Source: Tianweitania aestuarii
GTDB taxonomy: Bacteria > Pseudomonadota > Alphaproteobacteria > Rhizobiales > Rhizobiaceae
DNA: 64,000 nt
Assembly: GCF_018457165.1 (NCBI RefSeq)
Contig: NZ_JAFMNX010000002.1
Coordinates: 1 to 64,000, forward strand
Direction of reading: 5' to 3'
The notes below the pieces were generated by a model. It was not told the DNA's origin, ran no database searches, and worked only from the letters and a program-made list of their open reading frames with translations. Below, piece after piece: positions 52,808 to 62,500 of the stretch (position 1 is the stretch's first letter; the number at the start of each line of letters is the position of its first letter). The translations under genes and the position numbers were made by a program.

Positions 52808-54268
52808 GTGGCATCTCCTATCACCAGTTTGACCGATGAAGCGCGTATTGCGCTCGACACGCTGACCGGCCGCGCCAGCAACCTCGTTAATCCAACGCTG
52901 CGTATTGGCGTGACCGGACTGTCGCGCGCTGGCAAGACCGTGTTCATCTCTGCGCTGGTGCACAACCTCCTGCATGGCGGCCGTCTGCCGATGTTCGAGG
53001 CGCAGAAATCGGGCCGCATCACCCGCGCGTTCCTTGAAGAACAGCCTGATGATGCCGTGCCCCGCTTCCAATACGAGGATCATATCCGTGCGCTGATCGA
53101 TGAGCGGGTTTGGCCGGACTCTACGCGCGCGATCTCCGAACTTCGGCTGACGGTAGAGTATGAGTCCGCATCGGGCTGGAACCGCATGTTCTCCCGCGGC
53201 CGGTTGTCGATCGACATTGTGGACTATCCGGGCGAATGGCTGCTCGATCTGCCGCTTTTGGGCAAAAGCTACGCGGAGTTCTCCCGCGATGTCTTCGAAC
53301 TGGCCGCGTTCCCGGTCAGAGCCAAGCTCTCGGAGGAGTGGCGCGCTAGAGCCGCAACGGTGGATCCGAATGCGGACGCGGATGAGATGACGGCGCGTTC
53401 GCTCGCCGAGAGCTTCACCGCCTATCTGAAGGCCGGCAAGGATGACAGCCGGGCCTTATCGACACTTCCACCCGGTCGCTTTCTGATGCCGGGCGATCTC
53501 GAAGGCTCGCCCGCGCTGACCTTCGCACCTCTGCCCGATCTCAGCGACGCCAAGCCGCGCGGCGGGTCGCTGCATGCCATGATGGCGCGGCGCTACGAGG
53601 CGTACAAGTCGCACGTCGTGAAGCCCTTCTTCCGTGAGCATGTCACCCGGCTCGATCGTCAGATCGTTCTCGTCGATGCAATGCAGGCCATGAATGCCGG
53701 CGCGGAAGCTGTGGCCGATCTAGAACGCGCGCTAACCGAGATCCTGCAATGTTTCCGGCAAGGACGCGGCAATCTGCTGACCGGCCTCGTGTCGCGCCGC
53801 ATCGACCGCATCCTGATTGCGGCAACCAAAGCCGACCACATTCACCACGAAAGCCACGACCGCCTCCAGGCGATCGTGCGGCGCATCGCAGACCGCGCCA
53901 TCGCCCGCGCTGATTTCTCCGGCGCCATGGTCGATGTCGTGGCCATGGCTGCCGTGCGCGCAACACGCGAAGGCACCGTTGGCGAAGGCTCGGACGCCCT
54001 GCCCGTGATCATGGGAACGCCGCTCGCAGGTGAAACGATCGATGGTGAGCGGTTCGACGGGAAAACGGAGACAGCCATATTCCCCGGTGACTTGCCGGCA
54101 AAACCGGACTCGATCTTTCAAGACCCTGAATCAAATTCTCATCCGATCCGCTTCGTGCGTTTCCGCCCGCCGAGGCTCGAACGCAACAAGGCCGGCGTAA
54201 CGCTGTCGCTGCCACATATCCGCCTCGACCGTGCCTTGCAGTTTCTGCTGGGGGATCAACTCGCATGA
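52808..54268 (+). CDS. ycjX: YcjX-like P-loop GTPase family protein
   Basis: 486 residues from GTG 52808, with GGAG upstream. P-loop GLSRAGKT (37-44) in a dynamin-like GTPase fold (DUF463/YcjX). The following IDIVDYPGEW and LIAATKADH read as G3 and G4 elements. Stress-related family; often paired with ycjF, whose ATG overlaps this stop by four bases. Confidence 0.9.
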   Translation: MASPITSLTDEARIALDTLTGRASNLVNPTLRIGVTGLSRAGKTVFISALVHNLLHGGRLPMFEAQKSGRITRAFLEEQPDDAVPRFQYEDHIRALIDERVWPDSTRAISELRLTVEYESASGWNRMFSRGRLSIDIVDYPGEWLLDLPLLGKSYAEFSRDVFELAAFPVRAKLSEEWRARAATVDPNADADEMTARSLAESFTAYLKAGKDDSRALSTLPPGRFLMPGDLEGSPALTFAPLPDLSDAKPRGGSLHAMMARRYEAYKSHVVKPFFREHVTRLDRQIVLVDAMQAMNAGAEAVADLERALTEILQCFRQGRGNLLTGLVSRRIDRILIAATKADHIHHESHDRLQAIVRRIADRAIARADFSGAMVDVVAMAAVRATREGTVGEGSDALPVIMGTPLAGETIDGERFDGKTETAIFPGDLPAKPDSIFQDPESNSHPIRFVRFRPPRLERNKAGVTLSLPHIRLDRALQFLLGDQLA

Positions 54269-55335
54269 CGACCCCGCCGCGCCGTCCCGCTTCCTTTCCG
54301 ATCACCGCAGAACCGGAACACCCCGTACATCTGGACGCTGCTCCACGCCGCCCGCGTGCGATTTCGGATCCGTCTTCCGTGCGTGAGGCAGAACACGACA
54401 TCTTCGACGAACCCGATCTGGTGACCGCACCGCCGCCACCGGCCACGGCCAAGCGCCGCCGCTCGCCTTTGACTGCGATCTTTCTGTCCGCATTCGGCGC
54501 CTTCGTGTCCTTGGCGCTCGGCCTTTGGGCCGAAAGCATCATCAGCGATCTGTTTGCCCGCACCGAATGGCTGGGCTGGCTCGCCGCAGGTCTCGCCGGC
54601 ATCGCAGCATTGGCCTTGCTTGCAATCCTTCTGCGCGAATTCATCGCCCTTCGGCGGTTGAAATCGATGGAAGTGTTCCGCAGCCGGGGCACTGCCGTGA
54701 TTGCCAACAATGACACCAAGGGTGCACGCGCGCTGGTGCAGGATCTCAGTTCATTCCTTTCGGCCAAACCGGAAACGGCTGCTGGCCGGCGCATGTTGAG
54801 CGATCTGCACGATGACGTCATCGACGGCGCCGATCTCATGCGCCTCGCCGAAACGGAATTGCTCACGCCGCTCGATCAGCGGGCGCAAATCATGATCCTC
54901 GACGCCGCCAAGCGCGTGTCGCTTGTTACCGCCGTCAGCCCAAGAGCGCTTGTGGATCTCGCTTATGTGATCTTCGAAGCCGGACGGCTGATCCGGCGTA
55001 TCGCCGACCTATACGGCGGCCGTCCCGGCACGCTGGGCTTCATCCGCATCGCGCGCGATGTTCTGGCGCATCTGGCCGTGACCGGCACTGTCGCCTTTGG
55101 TGACAGCCTCGTGCATCAGCTGGTCGGCCAGGGGCTGGCGGCGCGCTTGTCGGCACGGCTCGGCGAAGGCGTGGTCAACGGCATGATGACGGCGCGCATC
55201 GGCCTTGCAGCCATGGAAACGGCCCGTCCGCTTCCCTTCAATGCCGTGCGACGTCCCGGCATCAGCGACTTCCTCGCAGCGCTTTCGACCTTTGCTCGCG
55301 CGCGCCGAAGCGAACAGGATGGTGACCGAACGTGA
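54265..55335 (+). CDS. ycjF: YcjF-like DUF697 membrane protein
   Basis: 356 residues. A disordered Pro/Arg-rich start precedes two membrane helices (about 70-89 and 103-123), followed by the TIGR01620/DUF697 helical domain (DLAYVIFEAGRLIRRIADLYGGRPG). It overlaps ycjX by ATGA and probably acts with it at the inner membrane. Function unproven. Confidence 0.9.
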   Translation: MTTPPRRPASFPITAEPEHPVHLDAAPRRPRAISDPSSVREAEHDIFDEPDLVTAPPPPATAKRRRSPLTAIFLSAFGAFVSLALGLWAESIISDLFARTEWLGWLAAGLAGIAALALLAILLREFIALRRLKSMEVFRSRGTAVIANNDTKGARALVQDLSSFLSAKPETAAGRRMLSDLHDDVIDGADLMRLAETELLTPLDQRAQIMILDAAKRVSLVTAVSPRALVDLAYVIFEAGRLIRRIADLYGGRPGTLGFIRIARDVLAHLAVTGTVAFGDSLVHQLVGQGLAARLSARLGEGVVNGMMTARIGLAAMETARPLPFNAVRRPGISDFLAALSTFARARRSEQDGDRT

Positions 55336-55442
55336 CACGATGCAGGTGGCAATCGGTCACGATCGCTACGAAGCATTAACCATTCGAGGGCATGGTCACG
55401 CTCAGTTTTCCAGCCCTCGTGTCCCTGTCTGGTAGCCCTTTG

Positions 55443-55982
55443 ATGAAACGCACTGTTCTTTCTGCTGCGGCGGCTGTTGCCGTACTCGCCTCCATGGCCG
55501 CCTCGCCTGTTCTGGCCGCTGACCAGGACAAGCAATTCTTTGAAGGCGTTCAGGGCGAATGGACCGGTGGCGGCGAAGTCGTTGCCGGCAAATACAAGGG
55601 CACGAAGTTCAACTGCAGCTTCACGGGTTCTAGCCACGCTCAGAAGGTCGGCATGGCGCTCGATGGCAGTTGCCGCGTCGGCATGTTCACGCAGGTGATG
55701 TCAGCCCGCTTCGAGAAGAACGGCAAGGCCTATTCCGGCACGTTTCTCGACGGTGCGGAAGGCAAAGGGCTCAACGTAACCTCCGGCAACGTGACCGGCG
55801 ACAAGGCTGTTTTCGGCTTGCACCGTGCACAGTTGCGCGGTGCGATGCTGGCGCGTTTGGCCGATCCGGAAACGATGAATGTCACGATCTCCGTTCGCGT
55901 GAACGAAGACATGGTGCCGGTGATCGGCATGAGCCTGAAGCGCGTCGACACGACCGCCGTCGGATCCATCTCCAAGAACTAG
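55443..55982 (+). CDS. Conserved periplasmic protein of unknown function
   Basis: 179 residues from ATG 55443. A Sec signal peptide (cleavage after VLA, about 25) leads into a beta-rich domain with GEWTGGGEVVAGKYKGTKFNC, two cysteines that may pair, and repeated glycine turns. It looks like a lipocalin- or YceI-type barrel, but I cannot assign it. It converges on folK with an 11-base gap. Confidence 0.75.
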   Translation: MKRTVLSAAAAVAVLASMAASPVLAADQDKQFFEGVQGEWTGGGEVVAGKYKGTKFNCSFTGSSHAQKVGMALDGSCRVGMFTQVMSARFEKNGKAYSGTFLDGAEGKGLNVTSGNVTGDKAVFGLHRAQLRGAMLARLADPETMNVTISVRVNEDMVPVIGMSLKRVDTTAVGSISKN

Positions 55983-55993
55983 GCTGCCACGCC

Positions 55994-56491
55994 TCAGCGC
56001 GCCCAGTCTTCGCCCGAAGCGGCAATCGTGATGCCGCTCGTTTCGAGGCGGGCTGCGACATCAGCCGCAGTTCCGTCTTTCGTCAAAAGATCAGGCGCGA
56101 TCTCTGCCAGGGGCACCATCACGAAGGCACGTTCGCCCATACGTGGATGCGGCAGCTGCAAGCCGCCTTCATCCACGCTGCGATAGTCGAACCACAACAC
56201 ATCCATGTCGATAAGGCGCGGCCCCCACCGCTCCTGCCGGATGCGCTTCAGCTGGCTTTCCGTTGCAAGGCACATATCCAGAAGCGCTCGCGGCGAAAGC
56301 GTCGTCGCCAGTTCGGCAACCGCATTCAAGAAGTCGGGCTGGTCCAGCTTGCCCCAAGGTGGCGTGCGATAAAGCGACGACACGGCAACGATACTGATCT
56401 CGGCGCGCTCGTCCAGGCGATGCAAGGCGTCGCGAATGGCAGCCTGCGGATCGCCGAGATTGCCGCCCAGCCCGATAAAGGCACGATGCAC
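55994..56491 (-). CDS. folK: 2-amino-4-hydroxy-6-hydroxymethyldihydropteridine pyrophosphokinase
   Basis: 165 residues from GTG 56491, five bases after the folB stop. Motifs are FIGLGGNLGDP, LYRTPPWG...QPDFLNAV and RWGPRLIDMDVLWF, whose Asp pair binds magnesium. It pyrophosphorylates the pterin before FolP. Last in folP-folB-folK. Confidence 0.95.
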   Translation of the reverse strand: MHRAFIGLGGNLGDPQAAIRDALHRLDERAEISIVAVSSLYRTPPWGKLDQPDFLNAVAELATTLSPRALLDMCLATESQLKRIRQERWGPRLIDMDVLWFDYRSVDEGGLQLPHPRMGERAFVMVPLAEIAPDLLTKDGTAADVAARLETSGITIAASGEDWAR

Positions 56492-56496
56492 GTCGA

Positions 56497-56859
56497 TCAG
56501 CCCTGCGGCCAGGCGATCGTTGCTTCGACATAATCGAGCACACCGGGCACGGGTGCATTGGGCTTGCGCACCGTGATCTCGACATTGGCGATCTGCGGAA
56601 AGCGTGCGCAAAGCTTCTTTGCCACTTCCAAAGCCAGCGCTTCGATCAGAAAGCGCCGCGCTCCCGTGATGACCTCTTCGATCACCATGAAGGCCACGCC
56701 GTAATCGACCGTGCCCTGAATTTCGTCGGCGGCAACGGCTTCGGCGGCATCGACCGTCATCACGGCATCAACATAAAAGCGCTGACCCAGCCGCTCTTCT
56801 TCCTCCATCACCCCATGGCGGGCAAAGAAGGCGCAGTTCTTCATTCGGATCACGTACAT
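56497..56859 (-). CDS. folB: Dihydroneopterin aldolase
   Basis: 120 residues. Short FolB form with KNCAFFARHGVMEEEERLGQRFYVDAVM and the catalytic Glu/Lys framework (ITVRKPNAP). It splits dihydroneopterin to the FolK substrate. Second gene of the folate operon, 18 bases after folP. Confidence 0.95.
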   Translation of the reverse strand: MYVIRMKNCAFFARHGVMEEEERLGQRFYVDAVMTVDAAEAVAADEIQGTVDYGVAFMVIEEVITGARRFLIEALALEVAKKLCARFPQIANVEITVRKPNAPVPGVLDYVEATIAWPQG

Positions 56860-56877
56860 GGAACGTCGCTCTTAAGG

Positions 56878-57732
56878 TCAGGTCTCGCCTTGAAGCATAG
56901 CATCCACAACGGCAAGGGCATCCTTGTTCATTGCGACATCATGCACGCGAAAAAGGACGGCGCCCCCCATTCGCAGGATCACACTGGTGGCTGCCGTCGC
57001 CGCATCGCGCTCCGCAGGGTCGCGGCCGGTAATCGTGCCGAGGAAGCGCTTGCGCGACGTGCCGACAAGAAGTGGAAAGCCAAGCGCCTTCAACTCATTC
57101 ATGCGCCACATCAAAGAAAGGTTCATGGCCGGCGTTTCCTTGCCGAAGCCAAATCCGGGATCGAGAACAATCTGCTCGTTTGCAACTCCGGCTTCCCCTG
57201 CGATCGCAAGAGAGCGCTGCAGAAAGGAAAACTGATCCTCGATGACATCGGGAAGGATCTCGCGGCCACCGCGATTGGTGTGCATGATGACGAGGCCCGC
57301 ACCGGTGCGCGCTGCCACGTCGGCTATATCAGGCTCGCGCTGCAAACCCCAGACATCGTTGACGATATGCGCGCCCGCTTCCACCGCCGCTTCTGCCGTT
57401 TCGGCCCGGTAGGTGTCGATCGAGAGCAGCACGTCGAACCGTCCCGCAATCGCCTTGATCGCAGGCAGCACGCGAGCGCGCTCCTCCTCAGGCGAAACCG
57501 CTGCTGCGCCTGGCCGGGTGGATTCGCCGCCGATATCGATGATCGAAGCGCCCTCTTCCACCATCCGCTCGGCCTGACGAAGCACGGCATCGAGGCTCGA
57601 GAATTGGCCACCATCGGAAAAGCTGTCGGGAGTCACGTTCAACACGCCCATGATCTGCGCTCCGTGCCCGAGCTCCAAGTTACGGCCGTGGGCCAGGCGC
57701 CAGGGACTGTGTTGTTCGGTTTCCTTGGTCAT
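56878..57732 (-). CDS. folP: Dihydropteroate synthase
   Basis: 284 residues from ATG 57732, with AGGG close upstream. TIM-barrel enzyme with GVLNVTPDSFSDGG (pyrophosphate loop), DIGGESTRPGA, DPGFGFGK and TSRKRFLG. It joins the pterin and p-aminobenzoate and is the sulfonamide target. First gene of the folP-folB-folK operon, divergent from the DUF922 gene. Confidence 0.96.
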   Translation of the reverse strand: MTKETEQHSPWRLAHGRNLELGHGAQIMGVLNVTPDSFSDGGQFSSLDAVLRQAERMVEEGASIIDIGGESTRPGAAAVSPEEERARVLPAIKAIAGRFDVLLSIDTYRAETAEAAVEAGAHIVNDVWGLQREPDIADVAARTGAGLVIMHTNRGGREILPDVIEDQFSFLQRSLAIAGEAGVANEQIVLDPGFGFGKETPAMNLSLMWRMNELKALGFPLLVGTSRKRFLGTITGRDPAERDAATAATSVILRMGGAVLFRVHDVAMNKDALAVVDAMLQGET

Positions 57733-57856
57733 TACCCTGCTATGCTGCGGCTTCACAATCTTTGCAATGTCGCGAAATGCTGACCTACGCCACCTTTCAT
57801 CCTCATTGCCTGTTAAGATCAGCATGGGCATGGTTGAGGCCCAACGGAGCTTTGCC

Positions 57857-58462
57857 ATGCAAAGGCTGACCAAACGTCTTGTTCTGGCAACCATGATTGC
57901 CGCCTCTCTCGGCCTGCCGGCACATGCGGCCTCCCTCGTGAAGAGCTACAGCTATTTCAACATTCGGGGCGGAACGCTCGAAGAACTGGAAAATGAGCTG
58001 AACAAGCGCGGGCCGCAGCTCAAAGGCTCGGGAAGCCGGCATCCAGGTGCCGCGCAGATGGAGTTTACCTCGAAGGTCGGTTACGCGGAGACCAACGGCG
58101 CCTGCCGGGTGGTAAGAGCGGCCGTGACGCTGAAGGTGAAAGTCATTCTGCCGCGCTGGAAAACGCCGCGTCGCGCTGATCAGGAAACGAGGCTGATCTG
58201 GAACACTCTGTCTGCGGACATCAAGCGGCACGAGGAAAGCCACGTCATCATCGGCAAGAACCACGCGCGTGAACTCGAGAACACGCTTCGCAAGCTTGGC
58301 CGCTTCAAGAGCTGCGAAGCAGCGCAGGCCAAGGTCAAGCAGGTGACCGATCAGGTGCTGGCGAAGCACGATCGTGAGCAAACCCGCTTCGACCGCATCG
58401 AAGGCATCAATTTCGAACGGCGCATCCTGCGGCTCCTGCAATATCGCATGGAGCGCATGTAG
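57857..58462 (+). CDS. Secreted DUF922 predicted Zn-protease
   Basis: 201 residues from ATG 57857, with GGAGC seven bases upstream. A Sec signal peptide (cleavage after AHA, about 21) precedes a DUF922 domain with the metal motif HEESH (His125 to His129). A later conserved Glu could be the third ligand. Predicted periplasmic metallopeptidase; substrate unknown. Convergent with the ferredoxin gene. Confidence 0.85.
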   Translation: MQRLTKRLVLATMIAASLGLPAHAASLVKSYSYFNIRGGTLEELENELNKRGPQLKGSGSRHPGAAQMEFTSKVGYAETNGACRVVRAAVTLKVKVILPRWKTPRRADQETRLIWNTLSADIKRHEESHVIIGKNHARELENTLRKLGRFKSCEAAQAKVKQVTDQVLAKHDREQTRFDRIEGINFERRILRLLQYRMERM

Positions 58463-58491
58463 CCTGTTGCGTGGAGGCTAAGAGGCTTTGA

Positions 58492-58812
58492 TCAGCCCTG
58501 CCTCTCCGGCACCTGAATGACCAGTCCATCAAGCTCGTCGCGAACCTTGATCTGGCACGAAAGTCGGGAGTTCGGCCGGACATCATAGGCGAAGTCCAGC
58601 ATGTCCTCTTCCATGGCCTCTGGCTCGCCAACGAGCGCGGTGAAAGCCTCATCGACATAGACGTGGCAGGTTGCACAGGCACAAGCGCCACCGCACTCCG
58701 CCTCGATGCCCGGCACATTGTTGCGCAGCGCCGCTTCCATGACCGTCGTGCCGTTCTCGACCTGAAGATCGAAGCGCGTGCCGTCAAAGGCGACCATCGT
58801 AATAGCAGTCAT
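58492..58812 (-). CDS. [2Fe-2S] ferredoxin (adrenodoxin type)
   Basis: 106 residues from ATG 58812. Cluster ligands Cys40, Cys46, Cys49 and Cys86 fit the C-x5-C-x2-C...C pattern. Electron carrier for Fe-S assembly, P450 or haem enzymes in this class. No partner reductase is adjacent. Confidence 0.92.
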   Translation of the reverse strand: MTAITMVAFDGTRFDLQVENGTTVMEAALRNNVPGIEAECGGACACATCHVYVDEAFTALVGEPEAMEEDMLDFAYDVRPNSRLSCQIKVRDELDGLVIQVPERQG

Positions 58813-58906
58813 GGTAGATTTCCCGGGAAATGAGGCCTCCACCGACTTAAGTCCTGCATGTCTCAAGTCAACGTGTTTATGGCCGCACGCCTGATCCTCA
58901 TAACTG

Positions 58907-59284
58907 TCAGGCTGAGATTTCGTCGATATGCGCGATGGCTTCGCTAATCAATTGCAGCAGGCGGGCGACTTTGTCGCTCGCCGACGGGTCATGCTCGACC
59001 TCGGCGGCACATCGAGCGAGCGTCGCAGCGCCGATACCAGCGGCCGAGCCTCGCAGCCCATGTGCGAGGTGCTGACGCTCATCCGGCGTCGCCTGGCTTA
59101 TGCCTTCCGCAACCGACTGTGCCTGCTGCTTGAACAGTGCCAGAACCTCGGTTTGCAGCTCGCTGTCGCCCATCGTTTGGCCGGCCAGAAAGTGCAGGTC
59201 GATCGGCGGCGCACGCAGTGCTTCGGCAGACTCACTCACCGCGCAATCCCAGCGCTCGACGGCGAAAAGCGCTTGGCCTTCCAC
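58907..59284 (-). CDS. Hpt-domain phosphotransfer protein
   Basis: Up to 125 residues from GTG 59284; a GTG at 59239 is an alternative, and neither has a good ribosome-binding site. The helical bundle carries the phosphoacceptor in [13 protein letters not shown]. It probably relays phosphate in a histidine-kinase pathway. It is divergent from the giant coiled-coil gene across 273 bases. Confidence 0.82.
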   Translation of the reverse strand: MEGQALFAVERWDCAVSESAEALRAPPIDLHFLAGQTMGDSELQTEVLALFKQQAQSVAEGISQATPDERQHLAHGLRGSAAGIGAATLARCAAEVEHDPSASDKVARLLQLISEAIAHIDEISA

Positions 59285-59408
59285 ATTTTTGATGATGCTC
59301 TCATGTCGCCACCCCCTTCATCCACAGGCTAAGGGCACCCCGCCCTCCTGCATGTTAACGACAACTTGCCCGGAAACACTGAAAACCGCACGATCGGCAC
59401 GGTCGTCG

Positions 59409-59424
59409 TTAACCTTGTATTTAA
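59409..59424. promoter_or_regulatory. CtrA-like box upstream of the giant coiled-coil gene
   Basis: TTAA-CCTTGTA-TTTA, one mismatch from TTAA-N7-TTAA (a perfect TTAA follows at N8). It lies in the 273-base gap shared with the Hpt gene, about 135-150 bases before the start codon. Weak evidence alone. Confidence 0.3.
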
Positions 59425-59557
59425 ACTTTTACACATTCCGCGCGTTGTTAGTTTTCATTGGCCATCTGTGCCAGTACGATATGAGCTTGGATACGAAGGA
59501 CTCCTGTGGCCGTTTAATGGCGCGGGACCCTTCGAACAGCGTACGGGGTAGCGTCAT

Positions 59558-62500
59558 ATGGCTCTTAAAGTGAATTCCAGCCGCAAGCCTGATCCTGCCG
59601 TCGATGACCAGGATGTCAGCCGGGAATTGGAAGAAGCACTGGCGCTAGACCTGACCAGCGATTTCGACATGGACTCGTCCATGGAAGATCTCGAGCTGCA
59701 GATCTCCCAGGCTGCCGAAGAGCTGGCGCGCGAAGGTCGCGGCGACACTCAGGCTCAAGCAGAAGTTCCTGTTGTCGACCAGCCCGAAGCGCCCGAGCAG
59801 CCCCGCTCCGACGCTTCCATGCAGTTCGACCCGATTGCCGGCGCAACCGAGGACGACACGCTCGATCTCGATGAAGCGCTGCTTTATTCCGGTCCGCATT
59901 CCTCCGCAGAACCCGTTGCAGCCGAACCAGCTGTGGCCACGCCCGTTGCAGCCGGACCTGTGGCTGAACCGCGTACAGAGCCGAAGCCGCAGCCGTCGGC
60001 AAAGATTGAAGCCGCCAACGTAGAGCCCGCAGCCGCACCGCTGTCGCGCACGGCTGATCCGGCTCCAGCCCCTGCCCCGGTTTTTGCACCCGCCAACGAC
60101 CGCTTCAAATCCGCAAGCACGTCGGTAGAGCGCGCAGCCGAACGCCGTCCGTCGCGCGCCATTTATTGGGGCGCCACCATCCTGTCGACCGCTTGGGTCG
60201 GCGGCGGCGCACTGCTCGCCAACGCGCTTTACGGTCCGCAGATTTGGCAGCCTGCCAGCTATCCGGAAATCCTGGCGAACCCGTCCGTGATGGGCCTTGC
60301 GGCCGGCACGGTTTTGCCGGTCATGCTGTTCTGGGCCTTCGCGGTGATGACGCGCCGCGCCCAGGAAATGCGGATTGCCGCGCAGTCGATCTCCGAAGTC
60401 GCGCGTCGTCTCGCCGAACCCGAAACCATCGCGCAGGATCGCGTGATGATGGTGGGCCAGGCCATCCGTCGCGAAGTTTCCGCCATGGGTGAAGGCATCG
60501 AGCGCACGCTGGCTCGTGCCGTTGAGCTGGAAACGCTCGTTCACACCGAGGTCAACGAACTCGAGCGCGCTTATTCCGAAAATGAAATGCGCATTCGCTC
60601 CCTCGTGGATGGTCTCGGCGCCGAACGCGAAGCCGTGGTCAGCCACGCCGAGCGCGTTCGCGCTTCCATCTCGGGCGCGCATGAACAGCTGAAGGAAGAG
60701 CTCGGCCAGGCCGGAGCCGTGATCAGCGGCAACATCCAGGATGCCTCCACGCGTCTTGCCGTCACGCTTACCGAGTCCGGCGATGCGCTTCTTGCGAGCT
60801 TCAACGATCGCGGCGAGCAGGTGAAAACGGCCATCGACAGCCGTTTGGACACCATTGCCGAGCGCATCACCACCTCCGGCGAAGCCTTTGCCGGTTTGCT
60901 CGACACCCGCATCGCGACCCTTGGCCAGCAGACCGACGGCGCAAACCGCGTGTTGGCCGAGATGCTGGACGAGCGTACATCCGGCTTCGTGTCGCTGCTC
61001 GGCGGCGCAACGCGTGCCCTCAGCGAAGAACTCGAACTGAAGCTTGGCGGCATCGAGAAGACGCTGGCCGAACGGGGTCAGTCGCTGATCGGCGCCTTTG
61101 AAACCCGCGCAGAAGCCCTCGACAGCAATGCCGAGCGGCTCAACACGGCGCTGGAAGCCCGCGCCCGCAGCATCAATGAGACCCTGATGGCGCGCACCCG
61201 CGACATCGCCGGCACCTTTGCGACCGGCAAGCAGGACCTCATTACCGTTATCGACGAAGGCAAGGCGCGCATCGGCTCCGAAATGGCCGATCTCGTTCTG
61301 TCCGCCTCGTCCATGCTGGAAACCCGCGCCGCCGACTTCAGCGGCCGTTTGGCTGCAACGCGCGACGACCTGTCCGCCAATCTGGACGAGGATCTGCGCA
61401 AGCTGGAAGAAGCACGCACCCGCATCGACCTGTCGCTGGGCGATGCACGCGCTGCCCTGTCCTCCGCAACCGACACGACACGCTCCGCCATCGAGGACGC
61501 GCTGGCCGACTCCACGGCGCATCTCCAGACCACATTGGGCGACGCTTCGGTCCGCTTGTCCGACCTCGTACGCGAAGCCGCCACCACGGTGGAAACGCAA
61601 TTCCGCACGGGCGAAGTTGCGCTCGGCTCTTCGCTGGGCGGGGCAACCGACCGCGTGGAAGCAGCCATAGGCGATGCGACGACCCGCCTTGACGATCTTA
61701 TCCGCAACGCAGCCGACACCGTGGAAGCCCGCTTCCGCGCCGGCGAAACCTCGATCGACGCGACCTTGTCCGGCACGGGCGACCGTGTTGAAGCCGCAAT
61801 CAGCGGCGCGGTTTCCAAGCTGCAAGACACGTTCCGCGACGGCGAGGCAAACCTCACCAACAGCCTTGGTGGTGCAGACGAGCGCGTCGGTGCTGCCATC
61901 GGCGGCGCGGTGACCCGGTTGCAGGAAACCTTCCGCGGCGGCGAAGCAGCGCTCGGCAACACGCTGGGCGATGCCTCCACCACGCTCGAACAGGCTCTGC
62001 GCGAAGGCCGCGCCACGCTCGACAAGTCGCTCAGCGAGGCCACCTCGACATTCGACATCCGCGTCGGCGACGCGCGCACGGCACTCGAGACCACGCTGGG
62101 CGCTGCTCGCGAAGGCATCAACCTTTCGGTGCACGAACATGCCCGCGCCATGGCTGCGGCCGTGGACGAGCAGGAGCGCCGCTTTGCCGAAAACCGCGAG
62201 CGCCTGAGCGCCGTGCTTGATGCCGATCTGCAGCGCATTGCCGAATCCCGCTATGCCGTTGACCGTATGATCAGCGAGCAGATCCGCGGCTTCGACGAAG
62301 GCCGAGAGCAGCTCACCAAGGCGTTGGAAGACGATCTGCAGCGTTTCGCGGAAGCCCGCTTGCAGGCAGACTCCGCACTGGGCGGTCATGTCGAGAAGCT
62401 CGCAGAAGGTCGCGCCGCACTCAGCCGCGCAATCGAAGACGACCTCGCCCGTCTCACCGAAGTTCGCTCCGAGATCGACACGGCCGTATCCAGCCATGTC

